Assembly: GCA_026018925.1 (NCBI GenBank)
Contig: JAKSZU010000032.1
Coordinates: 248,001-312,000, forward strand
Direction: 5' to 3'
DNA length: 64,000 bases
Source of the DNA: Tupaia tana
Taxonomy: Eukaryota; Chordata; Mammalia; Scandentia; Tupaiidae
Shown: one piece after another, positions 63,476 to 64,000 of the stretch
Position numbering within the stretch: position 1 is the first letter of the stretch
Layout: each line of letters starts with the position of its first letter
Notes under the pieces: generated by a model
What the model was told of the DNA's origin: nothing
What the model saw: only the letters and a program-made list of their open reading frames with translations
Database searches by the model: none
Made by a program: the position numbers and the translations under genes

Positions 63476-64000
63476 TAGGCGGACACCTTATGCTTAACCC
63501 CCACCCTAATCTGACCCTGACGCTTACTCCAACCGTAACACTGAACCGAAAACAAACAGTAGCACTAAACTTACTCCCTCAAACTAAGTTCAAACCTAAC
63601 CTAACCTGAAGCCTAAGTCAAACCATACACCTCACCCTAACCCTAGGCGGACACCTGAAGCTCAACCCCAACACTAACCGGACCCTGACTCTTACTCCAA
63701 CCGTAACACTGAACCGAAAACTAACAGTAGCCATAAACTTACTCCCTCAAACTAAGTTCAATCCTCACCTAACCTGAAGCCTAACTGAAACCATAGACCT
63801 AACCCTAAGCCTAGGCGGACACCTTAAGCTCAACCACAACACTAAAATGGCCATGACGCTAACTCCCACCATAACAGTTACCCGAAAACTAACAGTAGAC
63901 CTAAACTTACTCCCTAAAACTAAGGTCAAACCTAACCTAACCTGAAGCCTAAATCAAACCATACACCTAACCCTAACCCTAGGCGGACACCTTAATCTCA
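63476..64000 (+). repeat. Cassette B-like run cut by the window end
   Basis: B1 at 63476 (TTATGCTTAACCCCC, AATCTG) and B2 (AACCGGACCCTGACTC) follow the form seen at 33254. B2 here has the full CCGAAAACTAACAG, without the usual 1-bp deletion. B3 has CAACCACAACAC and AAAATGGCCATGACG. The fourth monomer begins at 63980 and runs off the end. Confidence 0.8.

Larger units (their letters stand above)
1..64000 (+). repeat. Telomere-like 168-bp satellite array, whole window
   Basis: Seen: a motif of two CCCTAA hexamers plus TAGGCGGACACC returns every 167-168 bases from the first line to the last (for example the T of TAGGCGG at 13, 181, 348, 684, 851, 19813, 19981, 35275, 35443, 63980). That makes about 380 monomers. 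All are in the same orientation, with no inversion, spacer, run of N or foreign insertion noticed. Both ends of the window cut through the array. Known: homogeneous megasatellites of roughly 170-bp monomers with higher-order repeats are typical of centromeric, pericentromeric and subtelomeric heterochromatin in eukaryotes. Inference: a TTAGGG-telomere eukaryote. I do not recognise this satellite as a named family. No stretch over 300 bases holds anything other than satellite. Confidence 0.97.
58915..64000 (+). repeat. Right-end zone: duplicated block, core-type cassettes return
   Basis: It begins with an exact 1176-bp tandem duplication (58915-61266). A cassette A copy (60958-61964), a cassette C pair with its marker deletion near 62748, and the start of a cassette B-like run (63476 to the window end) follow. 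The last monomer starts at 63980 and is cut by the window edge. Confidence 0.7.

Noticed and set aside
1..64000. CRISPR array (regular direct repeats)
   Set aside because: The regular unit is contiguous with no unique spacers; the whole 168 bp repeats. The composition and telomere motif are eukaryotic.
1..64000. Plant-type telomere repeat (TTTAGGG) or a land-plant satellite
   Set aside because: The repeated units are CCCTAA, not CCCTAAA. Occasional AAACCTAACC is part of the monomer, not a CCCTAAA series. Some plants do use TTAGGG, so plants are only made less likely.
1..64000. Transposon or retroelement insertions, tRNA or rRNA genes
   Set aside because: No break in the 167-168 bp register large enough for an insertion was seen; all length changes noticed are 1-6 bp. 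No A/B box or rRNA-like sequence stands out from the repeat.
1..64000. A coding tandem-repeat protein (56-residue unit)
   Set aside because: Although 168 is divisible by 3, nearly every monomer has an in-frame TGA, frequent 1-bp indels break the frame, and differences between monomers show no preference for third codon positions by eye.

Overview
The whole 64 kb is one uninterrupted tandem satellite array. I see no protein-coding gene, RNA gene, transposon, CRISPR array or unique spacer. Roughly 380 head-to-tail monomers of about 168 bp (usually 167-168) run in a single orientation from the first base to the last, so both array edges lie outside the window. The best consensus copy I found is 19813-19980. 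Its + strand has A 59, C 62, T 29 and G 18 (hand count), so it is strongly C- and A-rich.

Each monomer ends in two CCCTAA hexamers followed by a CCTAGG palindrome, and also carries a short (CCTAA)2 tract. Cut into 28 consecutive hexamers in the phase of CCCTAA, the full 168 bp consensus matches CCCTAA at 106 of 168 positions (63%), against about 33% expected from base composition. The satellite therefore looks like a degenerated block of TTAGGG-type telomere repeat that was captured as a unit and amplified. This points to a eukaryote with TTAGGG telomeres (vertebrates, many other animals, many fungi and protists), with the array in subtelomeric, centromeric or other constitutive heterochromatin. 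The C-rich strand reads 5'->3', as expected near a left chromosome end, but position and species cannot be fixed from this sequence.

The monomers fall into recognisable subtypes arranged in ordered higher-order blocks. Cassette A (six subtypes, 1008 bp) occurs in full or partial form from 12.76 to 42.83 kb and again at 59.78-61.96 kb, including a direct tandem pair at 37962-39977. Cassette B (four subtypes, 671 bp, with a shared 1-bp deletion) dominates 43-53.6 kb. Cassette C is a two-monomer pair with an AAACC/ACGG/TACCACTG signature. Larger duplications overlie these: an exact 1176-bp (7-monomer) tandem duplication at 58915-61266, a 4698-bp (28-monomer) periodicity at 10.5-18.75 kb, 3024-bp (18-mer) and 5712-bp (34-mer) offsets in 20-29 kb, a 3356-bp offset at 45.5-50.2 kb, a 2852-bp (17-mer) offset at 4.3-8.2 kb, and a pair displaced by 11242 bp.

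Layout: 1-10.5 kb is an older-looking zone with many private substitutions. The core at 10.5-42.8 kb is more homogeneous and rich in cassettes A and C. The zone at 42.8-58.9 kb is a cassette B zone whose distal part shares rare variants with the left end. From 58.9 to 64 kb the core-type blocks return. Two short open frames (29997-30179 and 33990-34226) are by-products of the repeat and are not called as genes. All comparisons were made by eye, and block boundaries are approximate unless described as exact.
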